DNA of 38,547 nucleotides. Source: an uncultured Cryomorphaceae bacterium (GTDB lineage: Bacteria; Bacteroidota; Bacteroidia; Flavobacteriales; Schleiferiaceae). Positions within the stretch are counted from its first letter, which is position 1, and each line of letters begins with the position of its first letter. Where the stretch lies: positions 1-38,547 of the forward strand of contig CAJXTR010000005.1 in the NCBI GenBank assembly GCA_913060465.1, written 5' to 3'. The position numbers were made by a program, and so were the translations under genes. Of this stretch, positions 30,938 through 38,547 are shown in pieces. The notes under the pieces are model-generated. The model did no database searches. It had not been told where the DNA came from and saw only the letters and a list, made by a program, of their open reading frames with translations.

Positions 30938-31941
30938 TTCGATTCATAGTACAAAAAACAGCGTTAGCCGTGCTCACTCTTTGGGGTGTGGCAACCCTCG
31001 TTTTTTTGCTATTTACCCTCGTGCCTGGAGATCCAGCACAAATGATGTTGGGCAAGCGGGATGATCCTCAGGCGCTCGCTGCGGTGCGCGCAAAGTATGG
31101 TTTAGATCAGCCAACAGGCGTTCAATATGTTCGATACCTAAAACGAATATCGCCCATCGGCTTTGACGAAGGAACGCTCTTCAAGGTTCCTGATTTTGGG
31201 GAAAGCTACCAACGTCAAGGACAGCGAGTAACTGCACTCATCGGGCAAACTTTTCCCAACACAGCGTTGCTCGCATTTAGTGCCATTCTTTTTGCGTTGC
31301 TTGTGGGTGGGTTTCTTGGTGCTTTTGTGGCTTATCGCAGCGGAACAGGATTGGATAGGTTCCTAGTGGCATTCAGTTCCATAGGAATGAGTTTGCCCTC
31401 TTTTTTTACAGCGGTCCTCTTTGCTTGGGTCTTCGCATTCCTGCTGGGCCCTTGGACAGGATTAAACCTTACCGGCTCATTATATGCCGTGGATGACTAT
31501 ACCGGTGAACGCTACCTGCAACTAAAGAACCTCATTTTACCGGCACTTACTCTTGGGGTACGTCCCATAGGCGTAGTATTACAGCTTATGCGCAATAGCG
31601 TAATAGAAATAGGTAAGAAGGACTTTGTTCGAACCGCACGTGCGAAGGGATTGCCCGAGTTTAAAGTCTTTTGGAAGCACATTCTTCCGGTTGCCTCAAA
31701 CCCTATAATTACTACCATCAGTGGGTGGTTTGCATCGTTGCTCGCAGGGGCGGTTTTTGTTGAGATAATTTTTGGGTGGAATGGCATGGGTAAATTGCTT
31801 GTGGAAGCGTTAAATACTCGAGATTTGCCCATTACAATGGGATGCGTTTTGGTCATCTCAGCCATCTTCGTTGTCTTAACGACTTTGGTTGATGTGCTAT
31901 ATGCAGTTTTGGACCCAAGAATTAGAGCAGAATTATTTTAG
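30934..31941 (+). CDS. OppB/DppB-like ABC transporter permease, orphan
   Basis: A 335-residue permease. The start is TTG at 30934, overlapping the upstream TGA; no ATG gives a complete N terminus. Typical marks are MIRFIVQKTALAVLTLWGVA, LVPGDPA, and the cytoplasmic EAA-like loop DFVRTARAKGLP...WKHILP that contacts the ATPase. Six membrane segments are present, with an unusual insertion (LLGPWTGLNLTGSLYAVDDYTGERYLQL). Peptide transporters also need OppC, OppD, OppF and a binding protein, none of which are in the window. Whether the permease works with distant partners is unknown. Confidence 0.88.
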   Translation: MIRFIVQKTALAVLTLWGVATLVFLLFTLVPGDPAQMMLGKRDDPQALAAVRAKYGLDQPTGVQYVRYLKRISPIGFDEGTLFKVPDFGESYQRQGQRVTALIGQTFPNTALLAFSAILFALLVGGFLGAFVAYRSGTGLDRFLVAFSSIGMSLPSFFTAVLFAWVFAFLLGPWTGLNLTGSLYAVDDYTGERYLQLKNLILPALTLGVRPIGVVLQLMRNSVIEIGKKDFVRTARAKGLPEFKVFWKHILPVASNPIITTISGWFASLLAGAVFVEIIFGWNGMGKLLVEALNTRDLPITMGCVLVISAIFVVLTTLVDVLYAVLDPRIRAELF

Positions 31942-31965
31942 AAACACAACAACATCAATAATATC

Positions 31966-32736
31966 ATGAGAAGAAAGATTGTAGCAGGAAACTGGAAAAT
32001 GAACACCACGTATAACGAGGCTATGGATTTGGTAGCTGAACTTAAAGCATCACTTACGGAAGAGGTCGTAGGCGAAACAGGGGTGATCATCACGCCGCCA
32101 TCTCTCTTTTTGAGTGATGTGGTTAATGAGTTGGTGAATAATCCATTCATCGCAGTTGCCGCACAAAATTGTCACGAGAAGGATAACGGTGCCTACACCG
32201 GGGAGATTTCAGCGCCTATGCTGGCTTCATTGGACCTTGATGCAGTGATCATAGGTCACAGCGAGCGTCGCGAATACTTTGGGGAAACTAATGCAAGTTG
32301 CAATGCGAAAATTGGTCAGGCATTAAATAATGAATTGGCAGCAATCTATTGCATCGGTGAAACTTTGGAAGAGCGCAAGAGCGGTCAGTACATGGATGTA
32401 ATCCTCAAGCAATGTGCGGAAGGATTGGAAGGTTTTATTGATCAAGATATGGACAACATCATCTTAGCCTACGAGCCTGTTTGGGCTATTGGTACCGGCG
32501 AGACGGCATCGCCTGAGCAAGCGCAAGAGGTACACGCAGGTATTCGTGCTTGGTTGGTAGAGCGTTTCGGTGCACAAACAGCTGAAGATGTTTCAGTATT
32601 GTACGGTGGTTCATGTAAACCGGGCAATGCGGCAGAACTGTTTAGCCAGCCGGATATTGATGGTGGATTGATCGGTGGTGCTTCATTGAGTGCAGCTGAT
32701 TTTACTGCGATCGTAGACGCTAGAACAAAGGCATAA
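31966..32736 (+). CDS. tpiA: Triosephosphate isomerase
   Basis: A 256-residue TIM-barrel enzyme interconverting dihydroxyacetone phosphate and glyceraldehyde 3-phosphate in glycolysis. Catalytic residues are Lys11 (GNWKMN), His98 (IGHSERR) and Glu170 (AYEPVWAIGTG). The phosphate-binding YGGS and GGLIGGASL are at the C terminus. Length is normal. It is 24 bases after the permease and shares one base with prmA (TAATG). Confidence 0.97.
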   Translation: MRRKIVAGNWKMNTTYNEAMDLVAELKASLTEEVVGETGVIITPPSLFLSDVVNELVNNPFIAVAAQNCHEKDNGAYTGEISAPMLASLDLDAVIIGHSERREYFGETNASCNAKIGQALNNELAAIYCIGETLEERKSGQYMDVILKQCAEGLEGFIDQDMDNIILAYEPVWAIGTGETASPEQAQEVHAGIRAWLVERFGAQTAEDVSVLYGGSCKPGNAAELFSQPDIDGGLIGGASLSAADFTAIVDARTKA

Positions 32737-33566
32737 TGTCAGATACCCCCGTTTATATTGAACTCACTGCGACGGTGCAGCCGCTCGAGCCATTTCGAGA
32801 TATCTTCATCGCCCAGCTCGGCGCTCTAGGTTTCGATACATTCACTGATACTGAGGACGGATTTCAAGCCTACATCCTAAAAGAGCACTTTGATGCGGAC
32901 CAAGCGAAAGAAGCTCTTGAGTGGGATGGTGTGGAAGTCTCTTTTGACCTGAAGGAGATTGAGCAGGTGAACTGGAATGCAGAGTGGGAGAAAAATTTTG
33001 ATCCCATCGATGTTGACGGGCGCGTATTCATTCACGCACCTTTCCATGAGCCAAAATCGGGCTATGAGCACCTCATGCTTATCGAACCAAAAATGTCTTT
33101 TGGTACGGGACACCACCAAACGACCCATATGATGATTCAGTGGACGTTGGAATTGGACACGCAAGGAAAGCGTGTCTTGGACATGGGTTGTGGTACTGGA
33201 ATTCTAGGGATTCTCGCTGGAATGCGCGGTGCATCACATGTTCACGGTATCGATATTGATACCTGGTGCGTTGAAAACACCTTGGAGAATGCGGCACGCA
33301 ATGCCATTGCGATGAGCTGTGATCAAGGAGGTGCTGAGGTGATCAATGATCAGTACGATTTGATTTACGCGAACATCAACTTGAATGTATTGCTGGCGGA
33401 CATGGATGCCTACGTTGCTGCACTCGTAGATGGAGGAACCATCTTATTCAGCGGATTCTACGAAGAAAATGTGCCTGCCTTACGCGAACGCGCTGAGGCT
33501 GCGGGCTTAACCTATGAAGGTGTGAAGTCGCGTGATCAATGGCGCAGCGTTAAAATGACTAAATAA
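32736..33566 (+). CDS. prmA: Ribosomal protein L11 methyltransferase
   Basis: A 276-residue SAM-dependent methyltransferase. The N-terminal domain binds L11. The family signature MSFGTGHHQTTHMM begins at residue 120, followed by the SAM motif DMGCGTGILGILA from 149. NINLNVLLADM resembles the NIxxxxLxxL catalytic region of PrmA. Its ATG shares a base with the tpiA stop, and the following giant secreted protein gene begins inside its TAA. Confidence 0.95.
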   Translation: MSDTPVYIELTATVQPLEPFRDIFIAQLGALGFDTFTDTEDGFQAYILKEHFDADQAKEALEWDGVEVSFDLKEIEQVNWNAEWEKNFDPIDVDGRVFIHAPFHEPKSGYEHLMLIEPKMSFGTGHHQTTHMMIQWTLELDTQGKRVLDMGCGTGILGILAGMRGASHVHGIDIDTWCVENTLENAARNAIAMSCDQGGAEVINDQYDLIYANINLNVLLADMDAYVAALVDGGTILFSGFYEENVPALRERAEAAGLTYEGVKSRDQWRSVKMTK

Positions 33567-36500
33567 TGCGAAGAATTGGACTGCTTTTAGCGCTTCTTTT
33601 TAGCCTAGGGCTCCAGGCCCAGAAGGTGGTCCGATTCTCCACGCTAGATGCATTTCAAGATGAATTTTTTGAACTCGTCGACCTGCGAAAAGAGCAGAAG
33701 GCATTGTTTCAAGACAGCTTGGTTCCGAATGCTATATATGCCGCGGACGAGTTTCCTGATCAGTGGATAGACCTGAGCAACCAGCTCATCAAAAAACGTT
33801 TGGTTCAGCCAGAGGTTTGGGAAGAGTTGATCCGGTTAACCTCAGATATTTCTGTGGGCGAGGCTTACGGTGCGGCACAGCAGATGGTTGAGCACCTCTT
33901 CGGGTACGCGAAGCGGAATCCATCCACGAAAATTCGGGATTACATCCACCAGCATTACTTAAACTACAGCAAGCACATCTTTAGCGATGCAAACGACTTT
34001 GTTTGGAGCGCACCTTATGCCATGTGGGCCTTCACGTTTGAAGAGGGATCACCGGTCTACAGCTTCGAGACGGAGGACTTATATGGGCGTTACCGTGATG
34101 ATAGTACCCAAATTATTGGCGCGAGCTTTACCTACTTTCCGGAAGAGAAAAGGATAGATGGCCAGGGCGGAACTGTTTTTTGGACGCGCGTAGGTATTCC
34201 GGAAGATGAATGTTATGCGGAATTGGGCCAATGGGAATTAGCAGTCGATAAAGGAGGGTTTTTAGCGAAAGCAACGTTGCACGCCTATGATCTTTATCCT
34301 GAGCCTATTAAGGGTTCGCTCGAAGACCGCCTCACGGGAACGAGAGAGAAGCGCTACCCGGAATTTACGAGTGAGCGCAATGATTACTTGCTCGAAAACA
34401 TTTACCCTGATGTGCACTTCAAAGGTGGGCTCGGTGTTCGTGGTGCCCAATTCTATGGAAACTCTCCAGACAGTACATTAGGCGCATTAGTCTTCACCTA
34501 CAAAGAAGATACGGTTATCACATTGCGAGGAACGCGCTTTGGGTTCCAAGATTCACTCATTGCGTCCAAGCGCGTGGAAGTCACCGCACATTTAGGCGAG
34601 GATAGCATCTACCACCCGTATTGCGAAATGCGTTACGACCCGCGTTCTGGGCAGCTACGAATTTTACGCTATAAAACCGGTTTAGGTCTTAGTTCATGGG
34701 TGGATTCGTATCATGCGATGGAGGTGAACGTGGACCAATTGGTCTATAATCAAGGCACACCGATGCTCAACTTCAGGAACCTCAACCTAGGTTCCATGCA
34801 GGCTGCGGTCTTTGAGAGTAAGCAGTTCTTCCGCATTACGCGTATGGAGGAAATTGCCGGGTTGCAGCAAACCCATCCGTTGATGAACCTGCGCGATGCC
34901 GCATACGGTTATGGCTATGAAGATATGCCCATGAAGGAGCTCATCTATGCCCTTCGAATGCCTGTGGATCAAGGTGAAAAGTTCCTTTATGAAATGGCCA
35001 TTCAAGGGTTTGTCACCTTCGATGTGGATCAGCAAACGATATCGCTTACGGACCGATTATTCGAATACCTCCTAAACTGGGAAGGAAAACGCGATTACGA
35101 TGTGATTCAGTTCGTTTCCCGCGTCGCAGAGGGCAATAATGCTCAGGTAAGTCTCTTGAATTATCAGATGGACATTGCAGGAATTGGTATGATTGCCGTT
35201 AGTGATTCGCAGCAGGTGAACCTATTTCCAAAAGGCGGGCTTATCACCGTTAATGAAGGCATGAACTTCAACTTTGATGGGCGCATCAATGCAGGTCTTT
35301 TCAGTTACTGGGGAGCAAAATATGCGTTTAACTACGACAACTTTATGATCGATATGCCGCAGATTGATAGTATGCGGTTTAAGGTCAAAGAATTCAATCC
35401 ACCCATTGGTGAGCGTCCCGCCTTGGTCAATGTACAGACCGTTTTATCAGATCTTCAGGGAAGGCTGTTGATTGACCAAAGCGATAATAAGAGTTCGAAG
35501 GAGTATTACCCCGAATATCCCATCTTCCAGGCCTTAAATAACTCTTACGTCTACTACGATCATCCGCGTATACATGATGGGGTGTATACCAGAGATGGAT
35601 TTTATATGGCCGTTGAACCGTTTACTATAGACTCGCTTGATAATGCGACCACCGATGGTTTGCTTTTCGATGCGACCTTCCATAGTGCCGACATATTCCC
35701 GGTTTTCCCGCAACCGCTTCAGGTAATGCCTGATTATTCGCTCGGTTTTCAAACGCAAATGCCGCCAACACCTGCGTATAAAGGATCCGGCACGTACGAG
35801 GGTAGCTTAGCGCTATCCAATGAAGGGTTGCATGCTACGGGTAGCATTACCTATATACAAAGTCATCTGGTATCTCAGGATATTCTTTTCTTCCCCAAGC
35901 AAGCCTCTGGAGGAGCGAGCACTTTTGGTATCACCGAAAACACTACAGGTGGTGGTTATCCAAGCGTTCAAGGGACTTACAACCCATTCTTATGGCTTCC
36001 CTATGAGGATGAATTGCACGTAGAATCTCGCGCGACGCCCTTTGATATGTACGGCTCACCAGAGGTGGTGGCAGAAGGCAAACTACGTTACGGAGGCAAG
36101 GGCCTCTTTGGAACGGGTGAGTTGCGCTACGGTACTGCGAAGCACAATAGTGAGGTTGAAGGGTACCAATTCTTCCACCGTTCATTCACCTCTGCTGCAC
36201 AAGATTTCCGTGTAAAGACCAGACTTGATGACGAGCAATGGGCCTTCCAGATGTTGGATGCTACTTGTGATGTGAACTTTGATAAACAGCTCGGAATCTT
36301 TGACAAGTTGAATCCATATTCGACCATAGAGTTCCCGGCGAACCAGTATATGGCCTATATGGATCATGCTGAATGGAAGATGGACATGGCGACGGTGGAT
36401 ATCAAGCACAATACTGATAATTCGGCGTACATGGTCAGCACGCACCCATTGCAGGATAGTTTAGATTTCACGGCGGGATTTGCGCGATTTGCCTTGGCTC

Positions 36501-37942
36501 CAAGTATTCTCGAAGCCTTTGATGTTCCAGAAATCGACGTGGCCGATTCCCGCATCCTTCCCGACAGTGGATACGTGGTCATCCGCATGAACGCTGAAAT
36601 GGATCCGCTGGAAAATGCACGTATCACCGCAAACAGATTCACGGAACTTCACAACTTCTATGAAAGTGTGGTAAGGATTCGCGGTAAGTACAGGTACACG
36701 GCTCACGGAATGTATGATTTCATCGATGAGGAAGGAAGTACTTGGCCCATACCTTTTGAAAGTATCAAGCCTGACACCTCTGGAACCACTATTGGTATTG
36801 CGAATATCGAAGAAGAAGATGAGTTCTTCTTGAGCCCGTATTTCGGGTACCGTGGGAAAATAACCCTTCGTGCAGATCAGATTCCAATGTTCTACATGGG
36901 GTCTATCAAATTGCAAAACGAATGTCGAAACCTTCAGAGTATGTGGTATGATATCGCCTCATACATTGATCCTTCCGACATCGTGATCGAGCTGCCTGAG
37001 AATGACCCGACCAGTCTTGCGGACAATACGTTCAACGGCATCTATATCTCCCAGGACAGCTTGGGCGGGCACAGTAACTTCCTATCGAAATATGCGGATC
37101 GTAAAGACATCGAAGTCATAAGTGCGAATGGGGTACTGTTCTATGATCACGAAGAGCAAGGTTATGTAATTACCACAGTTGAAAAACTGCAAGACTACAC
37201 CACGCCAGATCCGTATTTGATTTTCCACAACTACGACTGTGACCTTTACGGGACAGGCCGACTTAATTTCTTAAGTAAAACAGGGCTCGTCGAGAACCAA
37301 TTGGCCGGTTCTGCTCGCCACGATTTGAACGAAGACGAAGTCACTATAGATGCCGTCTGGACCATCGATGCTCCATTGGACAAAGACCAATGGGAGACGG
37401 TTGCGCAACTCTTTGGAGATTTCTCCGGTACAACTCGCAGTGATGAATTGAGTTACATTGAAGGTATTTATGCTCTAATGGGGGCGAAGGATGGCGGCAA
37501 GTTCCTTGAAGATCTTCCCGATTACGAGGCCGAAGGTAAATTCCCGAAAGAAATGCGAAAATCGCTGGTTCTAAGCCAGATTGAAATGCGCTACAGCGGA
37601 AAATACAAGAGTTTCCAGGGCAATGGCGAGGCCATCATTCAAAACATTTACAACGTTCCTGTTTTCGCTAAAGTGGATTGTTTAGTCGAGGTAAAAGAGC
37701 GCAGTAGAGGCGGTGAGTTTACTCTTTACCTTGATAACGGCACCGATTACCTTTTCATTAACTACAAAGGGAATCTTATGAGCATTCGTTCCTCTGACGA
37801 TACCTTCAATGATGCCATTTTAGCCAAGGATACAAAGGACCGCAGTGTAGCAGCGAAGGGTGACCAGCCTGGATTCTCGTACAACCTTGCAGGTAAAGGA
37901 AAGATTATGTTACTCAAGCGCCGATTCGGAATCAAAGAATAG
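33566..37942 (+). CDS. 1458-residue secreted protein of unknown function
   Basis: The largest gene of the window. The signal peptide is clear (LLLALLFSLGLQAQ, cleavage near residue 18). Residues 20-150 look helical; after that the protein is almost wholly short beta-strands with many aromatic and acidic residues: repeated FNFDGRINAG, DIKHNTDNSAYM, GEGNGEAI-like turns, and alternating strands near the end (FTLYLDNGTDYLFINYKGNLMSI). No membrane helix, T9SS C-terminal domain or catalytic motif is obvious. I do not recognise the family. Long beta-groove lipid-transfer or outer-membrane assembly proteins have this look, but this is only a shape resemblance. It is coupled to prmA (TAATG), so is likely co-transcribed with tpiA-prmA. 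It is followed by a promoter and clpS. Confidence 0.85.
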   Translation: MRRIGLLLALLFSLGLQAQKVVRFSTLDAFQDEFFELVDLRKEQKALFQDSLVPNAIYAADEFPDQWIDLSNQLIKKRLVQPEVWEELIRLTSDISVGEAYGAAQQMVEHLFGYAKRNPSTKIRDYIHQHYLNYSKHIFSDANDFVWSAPYAMWAFTFEEGSPVYSFETEDLYGRYRDDSTQIIGASFTYFPEEKRIDGQGGTVFWTRVGIPEDECYAELGQWELAVDKGGFLAKATLHAYDLYPEPIKGSLEDRLTGTREKRYPEFTSERNDYLLENIYPDVHFKGGLGVRGAQFYGNSPDSTLGALVFTYKEDTVITLRGTRFGFQDSLIASKRVEVTAHLGEDSIYHPYCEMRYDPRSGQLRILRYKTGLGLSSWVDSYHAMEVNVDQLVYNQGTPMLNFRNLNLGSMQAAVFESKQFFRITRMEEIAGLQQTHPLMNLRDAAYGYGYEDMPMKELIYALRMPVDQGEKFLYEMAIQGFVTFDVDQQTISLTDRLFEYLLNWEGKRDYDVIQFVSRVAEGNNAQVSLLNYQMDIAGIGMIAVSDSQQVNLFPKGGLITVNEGMNFNFDGRINAGLFSYWGAKYAFNYDNFMIDMPQIDSMRFKVKEFNPPIGERPALVNVQTVLSDLQGRLLIDQSDNKSSKEYYPEYPIFQALNNSYVYYDHPRIHDGVYTRDGFYMAVEPFTIDSLDNATTDGLLFDATFHSADIFPVFPQPLQVMPDYSLGFQTQMPPTPAYKGSGTYEGSLALSNEGLHATGSITYIQSHLVSQDILFFPKQASGGASTFGITENTTGGGYPSVQGTYNPFLWLPYEDELHVESRATPFDMYGSPEVVAEGKLRYGGKGLFGTGELRYGTAKHNSEVEGYQFFHRSFTSAAQDFRVKTRLDDEQWAFQMLDATCDVNFDKQLGIFDKLNPYSTIEFPANQYMAYMDHAEWKMDMATVDIKHNTDNSAYMVSTHPLQDSLDFTAGFARFALAPSILEAFDVPEIDVADSRILPDSGYVVIRMNAEMDPLENARITANRFTELHNFYESVVRIRGKYRYTAHGMYDFIDEEGSTWPIPFESIKPDTSGTTIGIANIEEEDEFFLSPYFGYRGKITLRADQIPMFYMGSIKLQNECRNLQSMWYDIASYIDPSDIVIELPENDPTSLADNTFNGIYISQDSLGGHSNFLSKYADRKDIEVISANGVLFYDHEEQGYVITTVEKLQDYTTPDPYLIFHNYDCDLYGTGRLNFLSKTGLVENQLAGSARHDLNEDEVTIDAVWTIDAPLDKDQWETVAQLFGDFSGTTRSDELSYIEGIYALMGAKDGGKFLEDLPDYEAEGKFPKEMRKSLVLSQIEMRYSGKYKSFQGNGEAIIQNIYNVPVFAKVDCLVEVKERSRGGEFTLYLDNGTDYLFINYKGNLMSIRSSDDTFNDAILAKDTKDRSVAAKGDQPGFSYNLAGKGKIMLLKRRFGIKE

Positions 37943-37966
37943 GTGGAATAATTTTTGCCATTCCTC

Positions 37967-37998
37967 TTGTGCGCATTGGTCGTTTTCCAATACATTTG
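37967..37998 (+). promoter_or_regulatory. Promoter for clpS
   Basis: TTG at 37967-37969 and TACATTTG at 37991-37998, separated by 21 bases. The -7 element ends 5 bases before the clpS ATG at 38004, which predicts a leaderless or near-leaderless mRNA. Confidence 0.55.
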
Positions 37999-38003
37999 AA
38001 ACA

Positions 38004-38273
38004 ATGAGTACCCAAGAACAATATCAAACTGAACAACAAACCGTTCTCCAGCAGGAACGTTCCCTCGTGCTCTTCAACGACCACGAAAATTCGTTTGACT
38101 TTGTCATTGATGTATTGTGCGCAGTATGTGAGCACTCTGAGGAGCAGGCAGAGCAATGTGCGTGGATAACACACTACAAAGGCAAGTGTCAGGTGCTTAC
38201 GGGCGATATTGAAGAGCTTACACACAAAGCGACTTTGATGAGTGATGTGGGCCTCACCGTTGAGGTTCAATAG
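38004..38273 (+). CDS. clpS: ClpS adaptor of the Clp protease
   Basis: An 89-residue protein. ClpS delivers N-end-rule substrates to ClpAP. The core is LVLFNDHENSFDFVIDVL (residues 24-41), CEHSEEQAEQC and HYKGKCQVLTG, and the ending EEL...ATLMSDVGLTVEV fits the family. I start at ATG 38004; a longer open frame from 37860 overlaps the giant gene and is not protein-like. Length is normal for Bacteroidota ClpS. It stands alone between a promoter and the tRNA. Confidence 0.93.
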   Translation: MSTQEQYQTEQQTVLQQERSLVLFNDHENSFDFVIDVLCAVCEHSEEQAEQCAWITHYKGKCQVLTGDIEELTHKATLMSDVGLTVEVQ

Positions 38274-38310
38274 CCCAACAAACTTTCCCTTAAAAAATCA
38301 ACAAAGGGAC

Positions 38311-38340
38311 TTTTGCAATTAACTTTTTGGTCTATATTTG
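38311..38340 (+). promoter_or_regulatory. Promoter for tRNA-Arg
   Basis: TTTTG (38311-38315) and TATATTTG (38333-38340) are separated by 17 bases. The -7 box matches the Bacteroidota consensus and lies 22 bases before the first tRNA base. Confidence 0.55.
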
Positions 38341-38362
38341 CCACCCCATACGGGACAAGGCT

Positions 38363-38436
38363 GGCCGCGTAGCTCAACTGGATAGAGTACTTGACTACGA
38401 ATCAAGCGGTTGAAGGTTCGAATCCTTCCGCGGTCA
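38363..38436 (+). tRNA. tRNA-Arg (anticodon ACG)
   Basis: A 74-base cloverleaf: acceptor GGCCGCG (38363-38369) pairs with CGCGGTC (38429-38435) with one G-T pair. The D stem starts with GCTC. The anticodon stem CTTGA/TCAAG encloses the loop CTACGAA, with ACG at 38397-38399. The T-arm is GAAGG-TTCGAAT-CCTTC, and the discriminator is A38436. CCA is not encoded, so it is added after processing. The ACG anticodon, with A34 likely modified to inosine, reads CGU, CGC and CGA arginine codons. Confidence 0.95.
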
Positions 38437-38446
38437 CAAAGAACCA

Positions 38447-38480
38447 AAAAAGCCCTGCAACGAAAGTTGCGGGGCTTTTT
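38447..38480 (+). terminator. Terminator after tRNA-Arg
   Basis: A 15-base stem (arms 38447-38461 and 38466-38480, one G-T pair, core GCCC-GCAAC) with a GAAA tetraloop, ending in five T. Confidence 0.9.
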
Positions 38481-38529
38481 CATTTTAGAGCGCCCGAAGC
38501 TTGCTTCAGGGCGCGGGGAAATGAAAAAG
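38475..38529. repeat. Long imperfect palindrome overlapping the tRNA terminator
   Basis: CTTTTTCATTT (38475-38485) recurs inverted at 38519-38529, and GCGCCC-GAAGC (38490-38500) recurs inverted at 38503-38514 with one extra base. Only a 4-base internal mismatch (TAGA opposite CCCC) separates the two paired blocks, and the loop is TT. The structure shares the T-run of the tRNA terminator, so the two hairpins would exclude each other. It may be a second bidirectional terminator for a gene beyond the window or a small repeat element. Confidence 0.7.
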
Positions 38530-38547
38530 ACCATGAGCAGCGTTAGC

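Noticed and set aside
36461-36916. A 151-residue open frame on the minus strand within the giant gene
   Set aside because: Shadow of the 1458-residue gene; no start context or recognisable motif.
38319-38534. A 71-residue open frame on the minus strand over the tRNA region (contains GRIRTFNRLIRSQVLYPVELRG)
   Set aside because: It is the reverse complement of the tRNA-Arg gene; this peptide is a known kind of spurious annotation.
38521-38547. ATG with nine open codons (MKKTMSSVS) at the right edge as the start of a new gene
   Set aside because: Too short to judge, and the ATG lies inside the palindrome at 38475-38529.
1-38547. CRISPR arrays, insertion sequences, phage or defence genes
   Set aside because: No spaced direct repeats, transposase, integrase or phage structural motif was seen; gene content and packing are those of a core chromosomal region.

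Overview
The window looks like a chromosome segment of a Gram-negative member of the Bacteroidota, most likely a flavobacterium-like marine lineage (Flavobacteriales). This rests on several things. Promoters match the Bacteroidota pattern TTG-N(17-21)-TANNTTTG, and Shine-Dalgarno sequences are rare. Bacteroidota-associated families are present (DUF4920, DUF1599, the BT_3928 family, a BshB1-type deacetylase, a Cys-type CcmE). Lipid A and Kdo genes (lpxB, a kdsC-like gene) indicate an LPS outer membrane. Coding density is very high: no gap exceeds about 110 bases, and many genes overlap by 1, 4 or more bases. I see no insertion sequence, prophage, CRISPR array or rRNA gene.

Layout. 1-1640: the end of an unrecognised gene and two MbnP-like lipoproteins, closed by a strong bidirectional terminator. 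1659-4054: a secreted beta-rich protein (-) and, divergently, a secreted 521-residue protein followed by an Mpl-type murein-peptide ligase. 5412-9013: pyrR-pyrB-rnz-MFS transporter, overlapping throughout. 9125-9790: a YceI lipoprotein behind a palindromic operator-like site. 9848-13424: a TIGR01777 SDR protein (-), an unknown protein (+), and a minus-strand run of DUF4920 lipoprotein, monoheme-type lipoprotein, mnmD and Nudix hydrolase. 13532-14593: ilvE. 14638-20729: a minus-strand run containing the cytochrome c maturation genes ccmB-ccmC-ccmD-ccmE-ccmF, then a DUF2520 protein, a KdsC-like phosphatase and a Maf pyrophosphatase. 20790-22393: glutathione-peroxidase-type lipoprotein, bshB1 and a small unknown protein. 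22468-27609: Zn metallopeptidase (-), surE, a small membrane protein, lpxB, a SpoIID-domain protein and a half-length ComEC-like protein. 27595-29234: cdaA and folP (-). 29272-37942: DUF1599 protein, BT_3928-family protein, OppB-like permease, tpiA, prmA and a 1458-residue secreted protein of unknown function. 38004-38273: clpS. 38363-38436: tRNA-Arg(ACG), followed by a terminator and a long imperfect palindrome.

Most genes are housekeeping: cell envelope, pyrimidine, folate, c-di-AMP, cytochrome c maturation, RNA and protein modification. The best candidates for undescribed biology are five. (1) The ccm locus has a CXXXY-type CcmE and no CcmA, CcmG or CcmH in the window. (2) The DUF4920 protein is paired with a C-terminal-CXXCH lipoprotein. 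(3) The ComEC-like protein is about half the usual length. (4) An orphan OppB-like permease sits between a BT_3928 protein and tpiA, and the giant secreted protein follows prmA. (5) Several promoters place the start codon only 4-5 bases after the -7 element, predicting leaderless mRNAs for pyrR, clpS and ccmB. All functional calls come from reading translated motifs by eye; no database search was run.
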